NCBI RefSeq assembly: GCF_003182155.1
Contig: NZ_QGTG01000002.1
Location: forward strand, 1-64,000
DNA: 64,000 nucleotides
Reading direction: 5' to 3'
DNA from: Chitinophaga sp. S165
GTDB lineage: Bacteria > Bacteroidota > Bacteroidia > Chitinophagales > Chitinophagaceae
How positions within the stretch are numbered: the first letter of the stretch is position 1; every line of letters begins with the position of its first letter. Of the stretch, positions 43,899 through 53,909 are shown one piece after another. The notes under the pieces were generated by a model that searched no databases, was not told the DNA's origin, and worked only from the letters and a program-made list of their open reading frames with translations. The position numbers were made by a program, and so were the translations under genes.

Positions 43899-46439
43899 TT
43901 ATAATTTGACCCTTCCCATCAATGGATCAGAGAACCCCGTCTTCCCATTCTCCACATGCCCTGCATATCTTCTTTCGAATGTTTTATTACCAGTGATACG
44001 CACGCTGAAATCATACCAACCATAACTTTTACTGAGATCGAGTATTATGGATGATTTTGCGCCTGCATTCAGAACTTTCTTATGATTGCCGCTCTTATAC
44101 GCATGATCTATGATCTCTACTGTATATACATGTGTATTATCGGGATTGTTTAGCAATAAGGAAACATTCCCCGTAAATGCTTTTCCTTTCCGCTCATATC
44201 CACATTCTACGTTTACCAGTGGATCATTATCATCTCCGATGAATTCCCTGTAAAACCCGTTGGGGCCATATACCCGCAAATGATACATGCCTTTTTCAAA
44301 TGATGACAGCGGCCAGGAGTCAGTCAGACTGTCACCGGCCTTCACAGCATAAGCCCATGTTCTTACTGCTTCAAAAGATGTATTATCTGCAGACAGATAT
44401 TTACCTGGCGCATATACATTAAATGGCACACCGGCACTACGTTTTCCAGCGAGTTCTGTACCAGCTGTGAATTTTATTTCGAAGGATTTGCCTTCTTTGC
44501 TACGTACTCCGTCTACATACAATTCATATGGCAATGCACAGGCCGGACGAATCCCCTCTTCCTGCCTTGCCATATGAGGAGCAGTCGTGTCCTGGTTAAT
44601 AGCTGCAATCTCTGCCGCCGTCAGTTTCTTAAATCCGGACGGTACTTTCTTGAACTGTGCTTTGTGTATACTTTCAATGAAAGCATCCTTATCACCGAAT
44701 ACGGGCAATGGTATTTTTTCTCCGTTATAGGGGCGGAATACAGAAGTCAGATCTCCGCAAACAGTACGGCGCCATTCGCTAATATTTGTCTCGACGATAG
44801 ACTTCCCTGTTTTATGACTTAAGAAATGTTCCAGGAATTGTAATACCGATGTATGATCAAACACCTCAGAACATGCCATACCTCCGCGACTCCATGGAGA
44901 GGCGATGATCAGTGGTACACGGTATCCAAGACCAATAGGACTCTCTCTCACATTCTTTTCATGCATATCTTTTTTACGGAGCTCCTGTTCACGGGTTACA
45001 TATTCCACACTTGTATCTATACCTTCAGAAGCAAGGCCTGTGCCTGGACCATGCGGTGGCACAAAAGGAGGAACGTGATCAAAGTCTCCGTCGTTCTCAT
45101 CATATGCGAGTATAAAGATCGTCTTCTTCCACACCTCAGGGTTCTGTGTCAGGATATCCATCACTTCTGCGAGGTACCACGCACCATACCAGGGAGCTCC
45201 GGGATGATCTGAGAAGTTCTCAGGAGCTACGATCCAGGAAACAGTAGGCAGTTGTCCGCTTTTCACATCTTCTCTGAACTGGTAAAGAACGTCTCCTTTA
45301 GGCACCTTCATGGAACGTTCAGTGTTACCATCATGATATTGCAATGTGGTCAGTTCATGATAATGCGGATCTTTTTCATTGGTAGTAAATGCCTTTCTAT
45401 GTATGTTTTTTTCCTTCTGGGAAAGCTGCTCAAATTTTTCCGGACGCCATTTTGCTTCATATTCTTTTAAACTGCTGAGTTGCGCTTGTTTCTCCTGCAA
45501 TTCTTTTTTTATAGCTGTAGTATCCTCATTGCTGGCAGCTCCGGTCTTCTCTTCCAGCGCTTTTATATCGGTCGTCAGTTTTGTGATGCTCCGCTGTATA
45601 TGTTTATAATGTGCTATTGACAACTGAGGTCTGTATTGAGCAAAGAATTCCAGTGGATTGTCCGTGAAATTAGCGAGCCAGGCATCTTCGTCGCCATTGA
45701 AGCCAACTCCTACACTCAGTTCATTCTGATACACTTTCCAGCTGATACCTGCATCTTCCAGTCGTTCGGGAAAGGTTGTCCAGCTGGCAGGAACAGGATA
45801 ATCCACTTCTGAGTTACGTACGTTAGGAGCTGCGTCCGTGCTTTGTTTTTCACGGATAGTGCCAGTCCAGAAATAAAGCCTGTTAGGTGTTGTGCCGGTC
45901 AGCGAAGAACAAAAGTTCTGGTCGCATACGGTGAATGCATCTGACAATGCATAATAAAATGGAATATCTTCTCTTGTAAAATATCCCATTGTCAGCGGCA
46001 GATCTTTATATGCTTTATTACCGGATTGTTTTACGTCCAGCCATTTATCATACTTACCATCATTACGCGCGTCTACCTGGTTTTCCCATGAGTGAGGAAG
46101 AGAACTCATCCAGGTAACTTTAGAGTCTTTAATATCGAGACGGAAAGGTGCATACGTTTCGCCTGCAGCATTTGACTGTAGCCATACAAGGTTTTTGTTA
46201 GGCAGTGTAATGGCTCGGGGGTCATTAAAACCACGTATACCTCTTAATGTACCGAGCGCATGATCAAAAGATCTGTTCTCCTGCATAAGCAACACGACAT
46301 GTTCGGCGTCAAGAAAGGTACTTCCTGCTGCGGGATCAATTGCTAGCGCTCGTTGGATAGAAGCGGGCAACACGCCGGCCAATCCTGTGCCGCCAGATAA
46401 TAAGGCGGCTTTTTTAATAAAGTCTCTCCTGGTATCCAT
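43899..46439 (-). CDS. Tat-exported phosphocholine-specific phospholipase C
   Basis: About 846 residues from the ATG at 46439 (a TTG lies 12 bases upstream). MDTRRDFIKKAALLSGG is a twin-arginine signal. EHVVLLMQENRSFDHALGTLRG is the metal and nucleophile region of the phosphoesterase family, and AYDENDGDFDHVPPF with PLIIASPWSRGG are further signature parts. The last 250 residues contain the two beta-sandwich DUF756-type repeats of non-haemolytic phospholipases. The length is usual. It hydrolyses phosphatidylcholine or similar lipids in the periplasm or outside. It has no neighbour in the same transcript. Confidence -1.
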   Translation of the reverse strand: MDTRRDFIKKAALLSGGTGLAGVLPASIQRALAIDPAAGSTFLDAEHVVLLMQENRSFDHALGTLRGIRGFNDPRAITLPNKNLVWLQSNAAGETYAPFRLDIKDSKVTWMSSLPHSWENQVDARNDGKYDKWLDVKQSGNKAYKDLPLTMGYFTREDIPFYYALSDAFTVCDQNFCSSLTGTTPNRLYFWTGTIREKQSTDAAPNVRNSEVDYPVPASWTTFPERLEDAGISWKVYQNELSVGVGFNGDEDAWLANFTDNPLEFFAQYRPQLSIAHYKHIQRSITKLTTDIKALEEKTGAASNEDTTAIKKELQEKQAQLSSLKEYEAKWRPEKFEQLSQKEKNIHRKAFTTNEKDPHYHELTTLQYHDGNTERSMKVPKGDVLYQFREDVKSGQLPTVSWIVAPENFSDHPGAPWYGAWYLAEVMDILTQNPEVWKKTIFILAYDENDGDFDHVPPFVPPHGPGTGLASEGIDTSVEYVTREQELRKKDMHEKNVRESPIGLGYRVPLIIASPWSRGGMACSEVFDHTSVLQFLEHFLSHKTGKSIVETNISEWRRTVCGDLTSVFRPYNGEKIPLPVFGDKDAFIESIHKAQFKKVPSGFKKLTAAEIAAINQDTTAPHMARQEEGIRPACALPYELYVDGVRSKEGKSFEIKFTAGTELAGKRSAGVPFNVYAPGKYLSADNTSFEAVRTWAYAVKAGDSLTDSWPLSSFEKGMYHLRVYGPNGFYREFIGDDNDPLVNVECGYERKGKAFTGNVSLLLNNPDNTHVYTVEIIDHAYKSGNHKKVLNAGAKSSIILDLSKSYGWYDFSVRITGNKTFERRYAGHVENGKTGFSDPLMGRVKL

Positions 46440-46572
46440 AAGTGACAACAATATACATAACCTCCGTTAAGCTGAAGCTATGTTGGCCTAACATTCAAAG
46501 TAATTTAATACACCGTTAGAATAATGCTTCCCTGGAATATTATTATCTTTCGCAAAACCAACCGGTATAACT

Positions 46573-48015
46573 ATGAATAAGAGATCGCTGCTTTATCCGC
46601 TTATTATCGGCTTTTTTGGGTGCCTGATCTGGTTTATTATCAGACAAGGTAATCACCTGGTACCGGATACTGTCACGAATAAAAGCATCTCCTCCACGGT
46701 GGCGCCTGCTGCAATACCTGCGGTTGCCAGTTCGGTAGAGAATGTATGGACATCACTGGTACATAATGTACAGCATCCTTTGGCATTACTGCTTTTGCAG
46801 ATCATATTAATATTACTTACTGCCAGATTGTTTGGATGGTTGGCCAATCTGATCGGTCAACCAGGTGTTGTAGGAGAGATTGTGGCAGGGATCTGTCTTG
46901 GACCTTCCCTGTTTGGTATGTTGTGGCCTGGAGGTAGTGCTTTTGTTTTCCCTGCTGATAGTTTTAAGAACCTTCAATTCCTCAGTCAGATAGGTCTGGC
47001 ATTCTTCATGTTTGTAGTGGGGATGGAACTGGACACACATAAAATGAAAAACAAGGCTCATGACGCGGTAATGATCAGCCATGCCAGCATTATATTCCCA
47101 TTCTTTCTGGGCGTGTTACTTGCTTATTATATTTACCCGCAATTTTCTCCCGTCAATGTAAGCTTCCTTTCTTTTGCATTATTTATGGGCATAGCGATGA
47201 GTGTAACCGCATTTCCTGTGCTGGCGCGTATTGTACAGGAAAGAAAGTTAAGTGGTACTCCGCTGGGCTTATTGGCCATCACCTGTGCTGCTGCAGATGA
47301 TGTTACAGCCTGGTGCATCCTTGCCGTAGTAATTGCAATCGTAAAAGCAGCAAGCTTATGGAGTGCTGTCCTCACTATGGTTATGGCAGTTGCATTCCTG
47401 GGCCTTATGTTATATATACTGAAGCCACGGCTGCATAAACAGATACTTAAATTACAAACAGCTAATAAACAAAAATCAGTTGTGGCATTGTCGTTTATGA
47501 CCTTGCTGTTTTCTGCATGGGCGGCAGAGGTCATTGGTATCCACGCCCTATTCGGCGCCTTTCTTGCCGGGGTAATCATGCCCACAGAGGTCTCTATTCA
47601 GAAACTACTGACAGATAAACTGGAAGATGTAAGTGTACTGCTGCTCTTGCCTATTTTCTTTGTTTTTACCGGACTACGAACCCAGATCGGGCTGTTAGGG
47701 CAGGGACATCTCTGGGCTGTTTTTGGTTTGATCATGCTGGCCGCTGTAGGTGGAAAGCTGGGCGGTAGTGCAATAACAGCTAAACTCATGGGGCAATCAT
47801 GGACCGATGCACTCGGTATAGGAGCACTAATGAACACCCGCGGACTAATGGAACTGGTAGTGCTGAATATCGGTTACGATCTTGGTATTCTCTCTCCGGA
47901 AATCTTCGCTATGCTGGTATTAATGGCGCTGGCCACAACATTTATGACCGGACCATTACTGGATATTGTGAAGAAAATGGAGGAAAGACGCTCACACGCC
48001 AGTCAAATTGGATAA
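46573..48015 (+). CDS. CPA2-family cation/proton antiporter
   Basis: A 480-residue inner-membrane protein. After a leading helix and a roughly 45-residue periplasmic loop, twelve or so helices follow the sodium/hydrogen exchanger pattern ([47 protein letters not shown], with the paired aspartates of electrogenic exchangers). It ends soon after the last helix without TrkA-type domains. The extra N-terminal helix is a mild departure from the family. Substrate could be Na+ or K+. A strong terminator follows. Confidence -1.
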   Translation: MNKRSLLYPLIIGFFGCLIWFIIRQGNHLVPDTVTNKSISSTVAPAAIPAVASSVENVWTSLVHNVQHPLALLLLQIILILLTARLFGWLANLIGQPGVVGEIVAGICLGPSLFGMLWPGGSAFVFPADSFKNLQFLSQIGLAFFMFVVGMELDTHKMKNKAHDAVMISHASIIFPFFLGVLLAYYIYPQFSPVNVSFLSFALFMGIAMSVTAFPVLARIVQERKLSGTPLGLLAITCAAADDVTAWCILAVVIAIVKAASLWSAVLTMVMAVAFLGLMLYILKPRLHKQILKLQTANKQKSVVALSFMTLLFSAWAAEVIGIHALFGAFLAGVIMPTEVSIQKLLTDKLEDVSVLLLLPIFFVFTGLRTQIGLLGQGHLWAVFGLIMLAAVGGKLGGSAITAKLMGQSWTDALGIGALMNTRGLMELVVLNIGYDLGILSPEIFAMLVLMALATTFMTGPLLDIVKKMEERRSHASQIG

Positions 48016-48030
48016 TTTATTCCATTGATA

Positions 48031-48070
48031 AAAAGAAGGCCGTCAGTTATTCCTGGCGGCCTTCTTTTTT
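48031..48070. terminator. Bidirectional terminator after the antiporter
   Basis: AAAAGAAGGCCG pairs with CGGCCTTCTTTT across a 14-base loop. It ends both the antiporter and the convergent SdpI-like transcript. Confidence -1.
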
Positions 48071-48071
48071 A

Positions 48072-48944
48072 TCAATGTGTAACGATCTTCCGGTATACCC
48101 AATAGGAATAGCCAATACAAACAGCGCTGATACCTATCGCTACTGTAGGCAATACTACAGGCAGCAGATCCGCAGGCGCAAATATACAAATGACAAATCC
48201 GGTTAAACCCGCAATGAAACACCATATTCCTCCTACATGATGTGTTCTTCTCCACACTTCTTCATTCCGCAATGTCCAGGGTGTTCTGATTCCCAGATAT
48301 CTGTTTGGGCGTGCATTGTACAACAGATTTCCGCAAATGGCAATGAAGAGCATTACCACCTCGGGGACCAGTCTTTCCGCCCGGACACCCTGGGAAGAGA
48401 GAATGACCATCAGTGGTCCTGCGCTGGTTACAATATGCGTCCCTATCCAGATGATCTTATAGTATTTTTCTGCTACAGGTTTGGGAGTATTTCTGTTTAC
48501 TCTTGAAAAAAAGATATAAAGGAAAGCATTGAGGATGATCAATAGCAGGATCATCGTAGCGTTGGCAATATGTGCGTCAGAAAGATCTGGCAGTTTGTTT
48601 CCAGCCGCCAGCAATGTATATGCGGGCAACAGGAGCATAAAGGAAACTATCACCAGCTTGAAATAATACAACCAGCGCTTCATGCCAATACTCATTTCCG
48701 TATAGGTCCCTTTTAATATGGCAGGAAAAGACATTGAGAAATAAACGACAATTGCAGCGATAGACATTCCCATAAGCAATCCTAACGGGGAAGAATAATT
48801 ATTCGCAACCCATTTTCCGTTCTCTACAGTATAGTGAGAAGCTACCTGTTCCGGCAATTGACCTTGAAGGATAATAAATACTATCCAGGGTATAGAAAAC
48901 AGCAGTACAAAAGGGATTTCCTTTTTGATGTTATTTACCTTCAT
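48072..48944 (-). CDS. SdpI-family membrane protein
   Basis: About 290 residues from the ATG at 48944 (MKVNNIKKE), which overlaps the regulator stop by 14 bases. The first half has a DUF1648-like segment (FIILQGQLPEQVASHYTVEN) and the second half an SdpI domain (NLLYNARPNRYLGIRTPWTLR; EEVWRRTHHVGGIWCFIAGL). About eight membrane helices are visible. In Bacillus, SdpI gives immunity to the SDP toxin and signals by holding SdpR at the membrane. The upstream ArsR-type gene makes this an SdpR/SdpI-like pair. No SDP toxin gene is visible here, so it may be an orphan immunity or sensing pair. Confidence -1.
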   Translation of the reverse strand: MKVNNIKKEIPFVLLFSIPWIVFIILQGQLPEQVASHYTVENGKWVANNYSSPLGLLMGMSIAAIVVYFSMSFPAILKGTYTEMSIGMKRWLYYFKLVIVSFMLLLPAYTLLAAGNKLPDLSDAHIANATMILLLIILNAFLYIFFSRVNRNTPKPVAEKYYKIIWIGTHIVTSAGPLMVILSSQGVRAERLVPEVVMLFIAICGNLLYNARPNRYLGIRTPWTLRNEEVWRRTHHVGGIWCFIAGLTGFVICIFAPADLLPVVLPTVAIGISAVCIGYSYWVYRKIVTH

Positions 48945-49233
48945 AATCCAGGGTTTTATTTTTGGGTTCTCTATTGACATTTGAAGAAAACTGCAACACC
49001 CATTTCAATAATTCATCCACCACTGTGGTGTTAAGAGAGTAAGATATAAACTGTCCCTGTTTGACACTCATGATCAACTCTGCCTGTCGGAGCAGGTCCA
49101 GGTGGTGCGAGATAGTTGGTTTTGAAAAGTTAAAATGGTCAGCTATTTCCCCAGCAGTTTTCTCTCCTTCTTTTAATAATTCCAGAATATCCCGCCGGGT
49201 TTTATCATTGAGTGCTTTAAAAACAATATTCAT
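48931..49233 (-). CDS. ArsR/SdpR-family repressor
   Basis: About 100 residues from the ATG at 49233 (MNIVFKALNDKTRRDILELL). It is a winged helix typical of the family (GEIADHFNFSKPTISHHLDLL; LIMSVKQGQFISYSL). There are no cysteines of the metal-binding kind, which fits the SdpR branch rather than metal sensors. A perfect operator-like repeat sits just before its start at 49242-49261, right after the -7 box, so autorepression is likely. Its last codons overlap the SdpI-like gene. Confidence -1.
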   Translation of the reverse strand: MNIVFKALNDKTRRDILELLKEGEKTAGEIADHFNFSKPTISHHLDLLRQAELIMSVKQGQFISYSLNTTVVDELLKWVLQFSSNVNREPKNKTLDYEGK

Positions 49234-49241
49234 AGTTATAT

Positions 49242-49261
49242 ATTTAGACAACCATCTAAAT
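49242..49261. promoter_or_regulatory. Candidate operator of the ArsR/SdpI-like operon
   Basis: ATTTAGA-N6-TCTAAAT is a perfect inverted repeat. It covers the expected transcription start, between the -7 box and the ATG, an ideal position for a repressor. Confidence -1.
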
Positions 49262-49262
49262 T

Positions 49263-49270
49263 CAAAGGTA
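49263..49270 (-). promoter_or_regulatory. -7 promoter box of the ArsR/SdpI-like operon
   Basis: On the minus strand the sequence reads TACCTTTG, an exact TAnnTTTG match, 30 bases before the ATG at 49233. Confidence -1.
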
Positions 49271-49274
49271 ATAA

Positions 49275-49300
49275 AAAGCCTGATCGAATGATCAGGCTTT
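49275..49300 (-). terminator. Terminator after the lytic transglycosylase gene
   Basis: AAAGCCTGATC pairs with GATCAGGCTTT around GAAT, with A and T runs on both sides. It separates the transglycosylase transcript from the ArsR promoter. Confidence -1.
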
Positions 49301-49320
49301 TTATTTTTATCTAAATATAT

Positions 49321-50655
49321 TTAGCGAAGTGTTGTCTTCTTCAAAGTCGTCTTTTTAGTTACGGGCTTCTTAGCGGTTGTTTTCTTCGCAACTGTTTTCT
49401 TTTTGGCGGTAGCTGCCTTTGTCTTAGCTTTTGTCGTTGCTTTAGCTTTAACGGATTTGGATTTGGAAGCAGTTACGGTCTTTTTAGTTTTAGCTTCAGC
49501 AGGAGCAGCTATTTTAGCTGGTGCCGGGAAGCGTGATTTATCAAGTGTAGTTGCTTTATCATCCAGCATCATCTGTAAGGACTCTTTCAGGATCTCTTCT
49601 TTCTCTATCTGGAATTCCTTCATTTTGTCCTTAGGGATCCTTAAATCATAGCTATTTTCCGGGCTAGCCATCATTTTGGCGAAATCCGGGTTCAGGTGTT
49701 CCAGCTCGCTCTGCTCCATATTCAGTTTCTTAGCAATAGCATCCAGGCGGTATTTGCCGGAGATATTGAATTCCACTGTATTGAACATTTCTTCTTCTGT
49801 CAGCTCAGTCGATGTAAAGGAAGCAGCAGGTGTTGCGACTGCTTTTACAGTTGTGTTATCCATGTCATCACCCACACCGAAGAAGTTATTGAACCTATCG
49901 AGGATATAACCGGTAGCAATGAATTTATAAACATGATTACGGGATTCCGCAGGCAAGAAGTATTGCATTCCCCAGAAATCACTGCGACCGCTTGCATTCA
50001 TAGCGCGTTGTACGCCGCCGGGACCACAGTTATAAGCGGCTACTACCAGTAACCAGTCACCAAACTGATCGTACAGTTCGTTCAGGAACTTAGCAGCTGC
50101 CACGGTAGACTTATAGAAGTCTTTTCTTTCGTCCACTTTTTTACCCACACTGAGACCGAAAATGCGCGCAGTACCGGACATAAACTGCCAGGCTCCTACG
50201 GCCCCTACACGGGAACGAGCGTTGGTATTAAAGCTGGATTCGATTACGGCGAGATACTTCATTTCTTCAGGAATACCATGCTCCCTGAAGATTTTCTCCA
50301 CCATTACAAAGTAAGGCTGGCCTCTTGACACCATTACCTGCAGATGTTGACTATATCTGCTGGCAAAGTTATTGATGTATCCAGCTACAATGTTGTTGTT
50401 GATCTGTTCATAGACCTTTGGGCTGCTGATGCTGGACGGTAGACTCTGGGCATTTCTGCGCACAGTCTGAGACGTTGCTGAAGGCACAATCGCTGTGTCC
50501 TTAGGCAAACGTACTTTGTGGTTCAGTACCGTAGTATCCGGTCCTCCATAGGGAGTAACCATCTCTTTAGGTACACTATTGCCACCAATCGCCTCCAAAT
50601 GCCCCGCACCCAAAGATGGCAACAGCAGTAGTAAAAAGATTTTCCTCATACACAT
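49321..50655 (-). CDS. Lytic murein transglycosylase with histone-like tail
   Basis: A 444-residue exported enzyme. The signal peptide is IFLLLLLPSLGAGHLEA. The SLT domain (about 95-235) has the catalytic glutamate in AVIESSFNTNARSRVGAVGA and YNCGPGGVQRAM. A LysM-like segment follows (KYRLDAIAKKLNMEQSELEH). The last 55 or so residues are almost only Lys, Thr, Ala and Val (KKTVAKKTTAKKPVTKKTTL), like a histone H1 tail, which could bind the polyanionic envelope. It resembles MltD. It follows gatA by 7 bases, so the two are co-transcribed. Confidence -1.
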   Translation of the reverse strand: MCMRKIFLLLLLPSLGAGHLEAIGGNSVPKEMVTPYGGPDTTVLNHKVRLPKDTAIVPSATSQTVRRNAQSLPSSISSPKVYEQINNNIVAGYINNFASRYSQHLQVMVSRGQPYFVMVEKIFREHGIPEEMKYLAVIESSFNTNARSRVGAVGAWQFMSGTARIFGLSVGKKVDERKDFYKSTVAAAKFLNELYDQFGDWLLVVAAYNCGPGGVQRAMNASGRSDFWGMQYFLPAESRNHVYKFIATGYILDRFNNFFGVGDDMDNTTVKAVATPAASFTSTELTEEEMFNTVEFNISGKYRLDAIAKKLNMEQSELEHLNPDFAKMMASPENSYDLRIPKDKMKEFQIEKEEILKESLQMMLDDKATTLDKSRFPAPAKIAAPAEAKTKKTVTASKSKSVKAKATTKAKTKAATAKKKTVAKKTTAKKPVTKKTTLKKTTLR

Positions 50656-50662
50656 ATTTATT

Positions 50663-52108
50663 TTAAACAGGAGTAACCTTCCGTAGTTGCATTACGTGAT
50701 CCGCAATGCTTAACAGGTTTGCTTCGCTAAATTGCTTTGTGATGATCTGTACACCATATGGCATTCCGTTTGAATGCCGCTGCAAAGGTACGGAAATTGC
50801 CGGTACCCCTGCCAGATTTGCCAGTACCGTGTAAATATCTGCCAGGTACATGGCTATTGGATCGTCCGCTTTTTCACCTATTTTAAATGCCGTTGATGGC
50901 ACTGTTGGCATTATTATAGCATCATACTGGGATAATATCTCTGACAATTTATCTACCACCAGTCTTCTAACTTGTTGGGCTTTAGTAAAGTATGCATCAT
51001 AATAGCCTGCACTAAGTACAAAAGTCCCGAGTAATATACGCCGTTTTACTTCTTTTCCAAAACCCTCGGACCTGCTTTTCTTATAAAAATCGGCCAGTTC
51101 AAGATTTTTCAGAGGAGTTCTATGTCCGTATTTAACTCCATCAAACCGGGATAGGTTGGATGAAGCTTCTGCTGTGGTCAACACATAATATGCTGGCACT
51201 ACATAATCAAGGTAAGCGAAATCCGCCGCTGTAACTGAGTCACCTGCAGCTTCCAATTCTTCAAAAAAGCTAACATACCCTTCTTTCATTTCCTCATCGA
51301 GGCCGGGGTGAAACAACGCGTCTTTTAAATACGCGATTTTCCACGATTTATTGTGCCTTTCCTGATAATCAGGCACTTCTTCCTTCGAAGCCGTACTATC
51401 ATATCCATCAGGCCCTGCTATTGTCTGTAGCACCCTTGCCACATCTGCAATATTCCTGCCAAAAATGCCTATCTGATCAAAAGAAGAGGCATAAGCGATC
51501 AATCCATAGCGGGAAATACGGCCATAAGTCGGCTTCAATCCTACAATGCCACAGAAATCAGCAGGTTGTCTTACAGACCCTCCGGTGTCACTTCCCAGAC
51601 TCACCATACAAAGATCTGCCTGCACAGCTACTGCGGAACCTCCCGATGACCCACCAGGTACACGACTATTGTCCAGTGCGTTCAACACCGGACCATATGC
51701 CGAGTTCTCGTTAGTGGATCCCATTGCAAACTCGTCACAATTGAGATTACCTATAATAACAGCATCTTCTGCCAACAGCCTTTCTACAGCAGTAGCAGAA
51801 TACAGGGAAGTAAATCCCTCCAGTATGCGAGAAGCAGCGCTTACTTTATGTCCTTTATAACAGATAACATCCTTAATGCCTATCACAACGCCCGCAAGCG
51901 CTCCCACAGGCTCCCCGTTTTTTATACGGGTGTCCAGTGCATGCGCTTTCACAAGGGCTTCCTCTTCAAAAACTTCCAGAAAAGCATTTAGGTGTTTTGT
52001 CTGTTCAATCTGGTACAGGTAATACCGTACCATCTCCGTACAGGTTGTTCTGCCGGCGTATAATGCTTCTTGAAAAGCCGATATACTGCTGAATTCAGAC
52101 AAAGCCAA
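50663..52108 (-). CDS. gatA: Aspartyl/glutamyl-tRNA amidotransferase subunit A
   Basis: A 481-residue amidase-signature enzyme that supplies ammonia for Gln-tRNA(Gln) or Asn-tRNA(Asn) formation with GatB and GatC. The Ser-Ser-Lys triad lies in VIGIKDVICYKG, VPGGSSGGSAVAV and SLGSDTGGSVRQPADF. The start seems to be TTG at 52108, since no ATG occurs before the conserved region and a stop lies just upstream in frame. GatB and GatC are not in the window. It precedes the lytic transglycosylase with a 7-base gap. Confidence -1.
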   Translation of the reverse strand: MALSEFSSISAFQEALYAGRTTCTEMVRYYLYQIEQTKHLNAFLEVFEEEALVKAHALDTRIKNGEPVGALAGVVIGIKDVICYKGHKVSAASRILEGFTSLYSATAVERLLAEDAVIIGNLNCDEFAMGSTNENSAYGPVLNALDNSRVPGGSSGGSAVAVQADLCMVSLGSDTGGSVRQPADFCGIVGLKPTYGRISRYGLIAYASSFDQIGIFGRNIADVARVLQTIAGPDGYDSTASKEEVPDYQERHNKSWKIAYLKDALFHPGLDEEMKEGYVSFFEELEAAGDSVTAADFAYLDYVVPAYYVLTTAEASSNLSRFDGVKYGHRTPLKNLELADFYKKSRSEGFGKEVKRRILLGTFVLSAGYYDAYFTKAQQVRRLVVDKLSEILSQYDAIIMPTVPSTAFKIGEKADDPIAMYLADIYTVLANLAGVPAISVPLQRHSNGMPYGVQIITKQFSEANLLSIADHVMQLRKVTPV

Positions 52109-52299
52109 ACCAGTTAATTACTTATTAAATAATACTAAAGTCAAACTTGAAAGCCGGGAACCGGGTATGATTCAGTTGGCATACTGGTATATAGCAGCTA
52201 ATACAGTGATTGATGCAATCCCTCTCACAGGCACACTACTCCACTATTCACGTTTGAATCAAGAAACGAGAAACTCTTTCCCTGCTAACAGGGAATTAA

Positions 52300-52536
52300 T
52301 TAGGCATTTTTGTGATCAGTCGTAGCTGGCTGATCTTTCATACCATCTTCGATTTCTTTACGCACGTTGTTCTTGGCGTCATTGAACTCACGGATACCTT
52401 TACCAAGGCCACGCATCAGTTCTGGAATCTTTTTACCACCAAACAGCAACAATACAACCAAAGCTATCAAGAGTAATTCTGTCATACCTAATTCCTGGAA
52501 TAATAAGAGTGGTGATTTAACTAAAACAGCAGTCAT
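52300..52536 (-). CDS. tatA: Twin-arginine translocase subunit TatA
   Basis: About 78 residues from the ATG at 52536. The core is the TatA/B signature: a short helix ([20 protein letters not shown]) followed by the amphipathic [18 protein letters not shown] and a charged tail. An earlier in-frame start would put 26 residues of untypical sequence first and would lie upstream of the TATCTTTG box at 52563-52570, so the later ATG is preferred. It forms the pore of the Tat pathway, used by at least two or three proteins in this window. TatC is not nearby. Confidence -1.
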   Translation of the reverse strand: MTAVLVKSPLLLFQELGMTELLLIALVVLLLFGGKKIPELMRGLGKGIREFNDAKNNVRKEIEDGMKDQPATTDHKNA

Positions 52537-52562
52537 TTTCTCAGTTTTAAACGTTAAGCAAA

Positions 52563-52570
52563 CAAAGATA
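52563..52570 (-). promoter_or_regulatory. -7 promoter box of tatA
   Basis: On the minus strand the bases read TATCTTTG, an exact TAnnTTTG, 26 bases before the chosen ATG. It supports that start. Confidence -1.
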
Positions 52571-52678
52571 GGTAAATATATTCGGGATTTAGGTATGCCT
52601 GGATCGACCTGCAAAGTTTTAATTCTATTTTAAGAGTTTCCCCTAACATGGCATCCGGTTTTCATAGATATGAAAAAA

Positions 52679-52701
52679 ACGGGGACCGGAAAGGTCCCCG
52701 T
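52679..52701 (-). terminator. Terminator after rplS
   Basis: ACGGGGACC and GGTCCCCGT pair around GGAAA; on the minus strand a run of seven Ts follows the stem. It lies 26 bases after the rplS stop. Confidence -1.
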
Positions 52702-52726
52702 TATCACTAATTTCCCTGTATTTATA

Positions 52727-53074
52727 CTAAACCCTTTTCTCTTTGATACGGGCAGCTTTACCAGCACGTTCGCGCAGGTAGAACAATTTAGCCCTTCTTA
52801 CTTTACCAACCTTATTCAGGATGATACCATCGATGTGCGGAGAGAACAGAGGGAATACCCTTTCTACACCAACACCATCAGAAATCTTTCTAACTGTAAA
52901 AGATACAGTAGCGCCAGTACCCTGGACTTTCAATACATCACCTTTGAAGGACTGGATTCTTTCCTTGTTACCTTCAACAATTTTATAGTTTACAGTGACG
53001 TTATCACCGGCCTTAAACTTCGGGTATGATTTCTTACCTGTCAGTTGCTCGTGAACAAAAGAAATAGCGTTCAT
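52727..53074 (-). CDS. rplS: 50S ribosomal protein L19
   Basis: A 115-residue ribosomal protein of normal length. [20 protein letters not shown] and [20 protein letters not shown] are conserved family segments, and the end is basic ([16 protein letters not shown]). L19 sits at the subunit interface. It closes the rpsP-rimM-trmD-rplS cluster, which is widely conserved, but here it has its own promoter (53097-53127) as well as a strong terminator. Confidence -1.
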   Translation of the reverse strand: MNAISFVHEQLTGKKSYPKFKAGDNVTVNYKIVEGNKERIQSFKGDVLKVQGTGATVSFTVRKISDGVGVERVFPLFSPHIDGIILNKVGKVRRAKLFYLRERAGKAARIKEKRV

Positions 53075-53096
53075 CTTTCAAATATTTATCGGAGTG

Positions 53097-53127
53097 CAAA
53101 GGTAACTGAGAAATACACAACTTCCAA
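53097..53127 (-). promoter_or_regulatory. Promoter of rplS
   Basis: On the minus strand TTG is followed after 20 bases by TACCTTTG, 23 bases before the rplS ATG. This is a near-ideal Bacteroidota promoter. Confidence -1.
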
Positions 53128-53183
53128 ATAACACTCCTTTTATTAAACAATATTTTTTCAATCAGTTGAAAATCAACCAAATT

Positions 53184-53855
53184 TTATAACAAGTCCGGGC
53201 GCCTCTCTTTTGTACGCTCCAGCGCCTGGTCATGTCTCCAGTTGTCAATTTTCTTATGGTCTCCGCTTAACAACACATCAGGCACCTTCCACCCCCTGAA
53301 CTCTTCAGGCCGGGTATAAACAGGCGGTGCCAGCAGATTGTCCTGGAATGAATCCAGCAAAGCGGACGTCTCATCATTCAACACACCTGGTAGCAGTCTG
53401 CCGATAGCGTCTACCAGTACAGCCGCCGCCAATTCGCCACCTGATAACACATAATCGCCTATGGAGATCTCCTTCGTAACGAAATGTGTGCGGATACGCT
53501 CGTCAATGCCTTTATAGTGGCCACACAACAACAGCAGATTACCCTTAAGGGACAGCTGGTTAGCGATTCGTTGGTTGAGCGTTTCCCCATCAGGTGTCAG
53601 ATAGATCACCTCGTCGTACTGCACCTTAGCCTGCAGGCTCTCAATAGCATTCACCACCGGCTCAAGCATCATTACCATACCTGCCCCCCCGCCAAACTGG
53701 TAGTCATCTACCTGCTGGTGCTTGAGCGTAGAATAATCCCGCAGATTATGTGTGTGTACTTCCAGGAGGCCCTTAGTCTGCGCCCGCTTCAGTATGGAAT
53801 GTGAAAAGGGACTTTCCAGCAATCCGGGTTGTACCGTAATGATATCAATTCTCAT
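53184..53855 (-). CDS. trmD: tRNA (guanine-N1)-methyltransferase
   Basis: A 223-residue SPOUT methyltransferase that makes m1G37 in tRNAs and prevents frameshifting. The start [20 protein letters not shown] and the knot region ([28 protein letters not shown]) are characteristic, as is [11 protein letters not shown]. The C-terminal domain has the usual [20 protein letters not shown]. Position between rimM and rplS is the standard order. It is 54 bases from rimM. Confidence -1.
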   Translation of the reverse strand: MRIDIITVQPGLLESPFSHSILKRAQTKGLLEVHTHNLRDYSTLKHQQVDDYQFGGGAGMVMMLEPVVNAIESLQAKVQYDEVIYLTPDGETLNQRIANQLSLKGNLLLLCGHYKGIDERIRTHFVTKEISIGDYVLSGGELAAAVLVDAIGRLLPGVLNDETSALLDSFQDNLLAPPVYTRPEEFRGWKVPDVLLSGDHKKIDNWRHDQALERTKERRPDLL

Positions 53856-53909
53856 ATTTAATGACTCAACCGGCCGCTTTCGGGCCTTAAGTGAACAATA
53901 AATGCTGCT

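Noticed and set aside
43591..44025. 144-codon plus-strand frame opposite the SDR and phospholipase genes
   Set aside because: It runs antisense across two well-supported genes and has no family signal.
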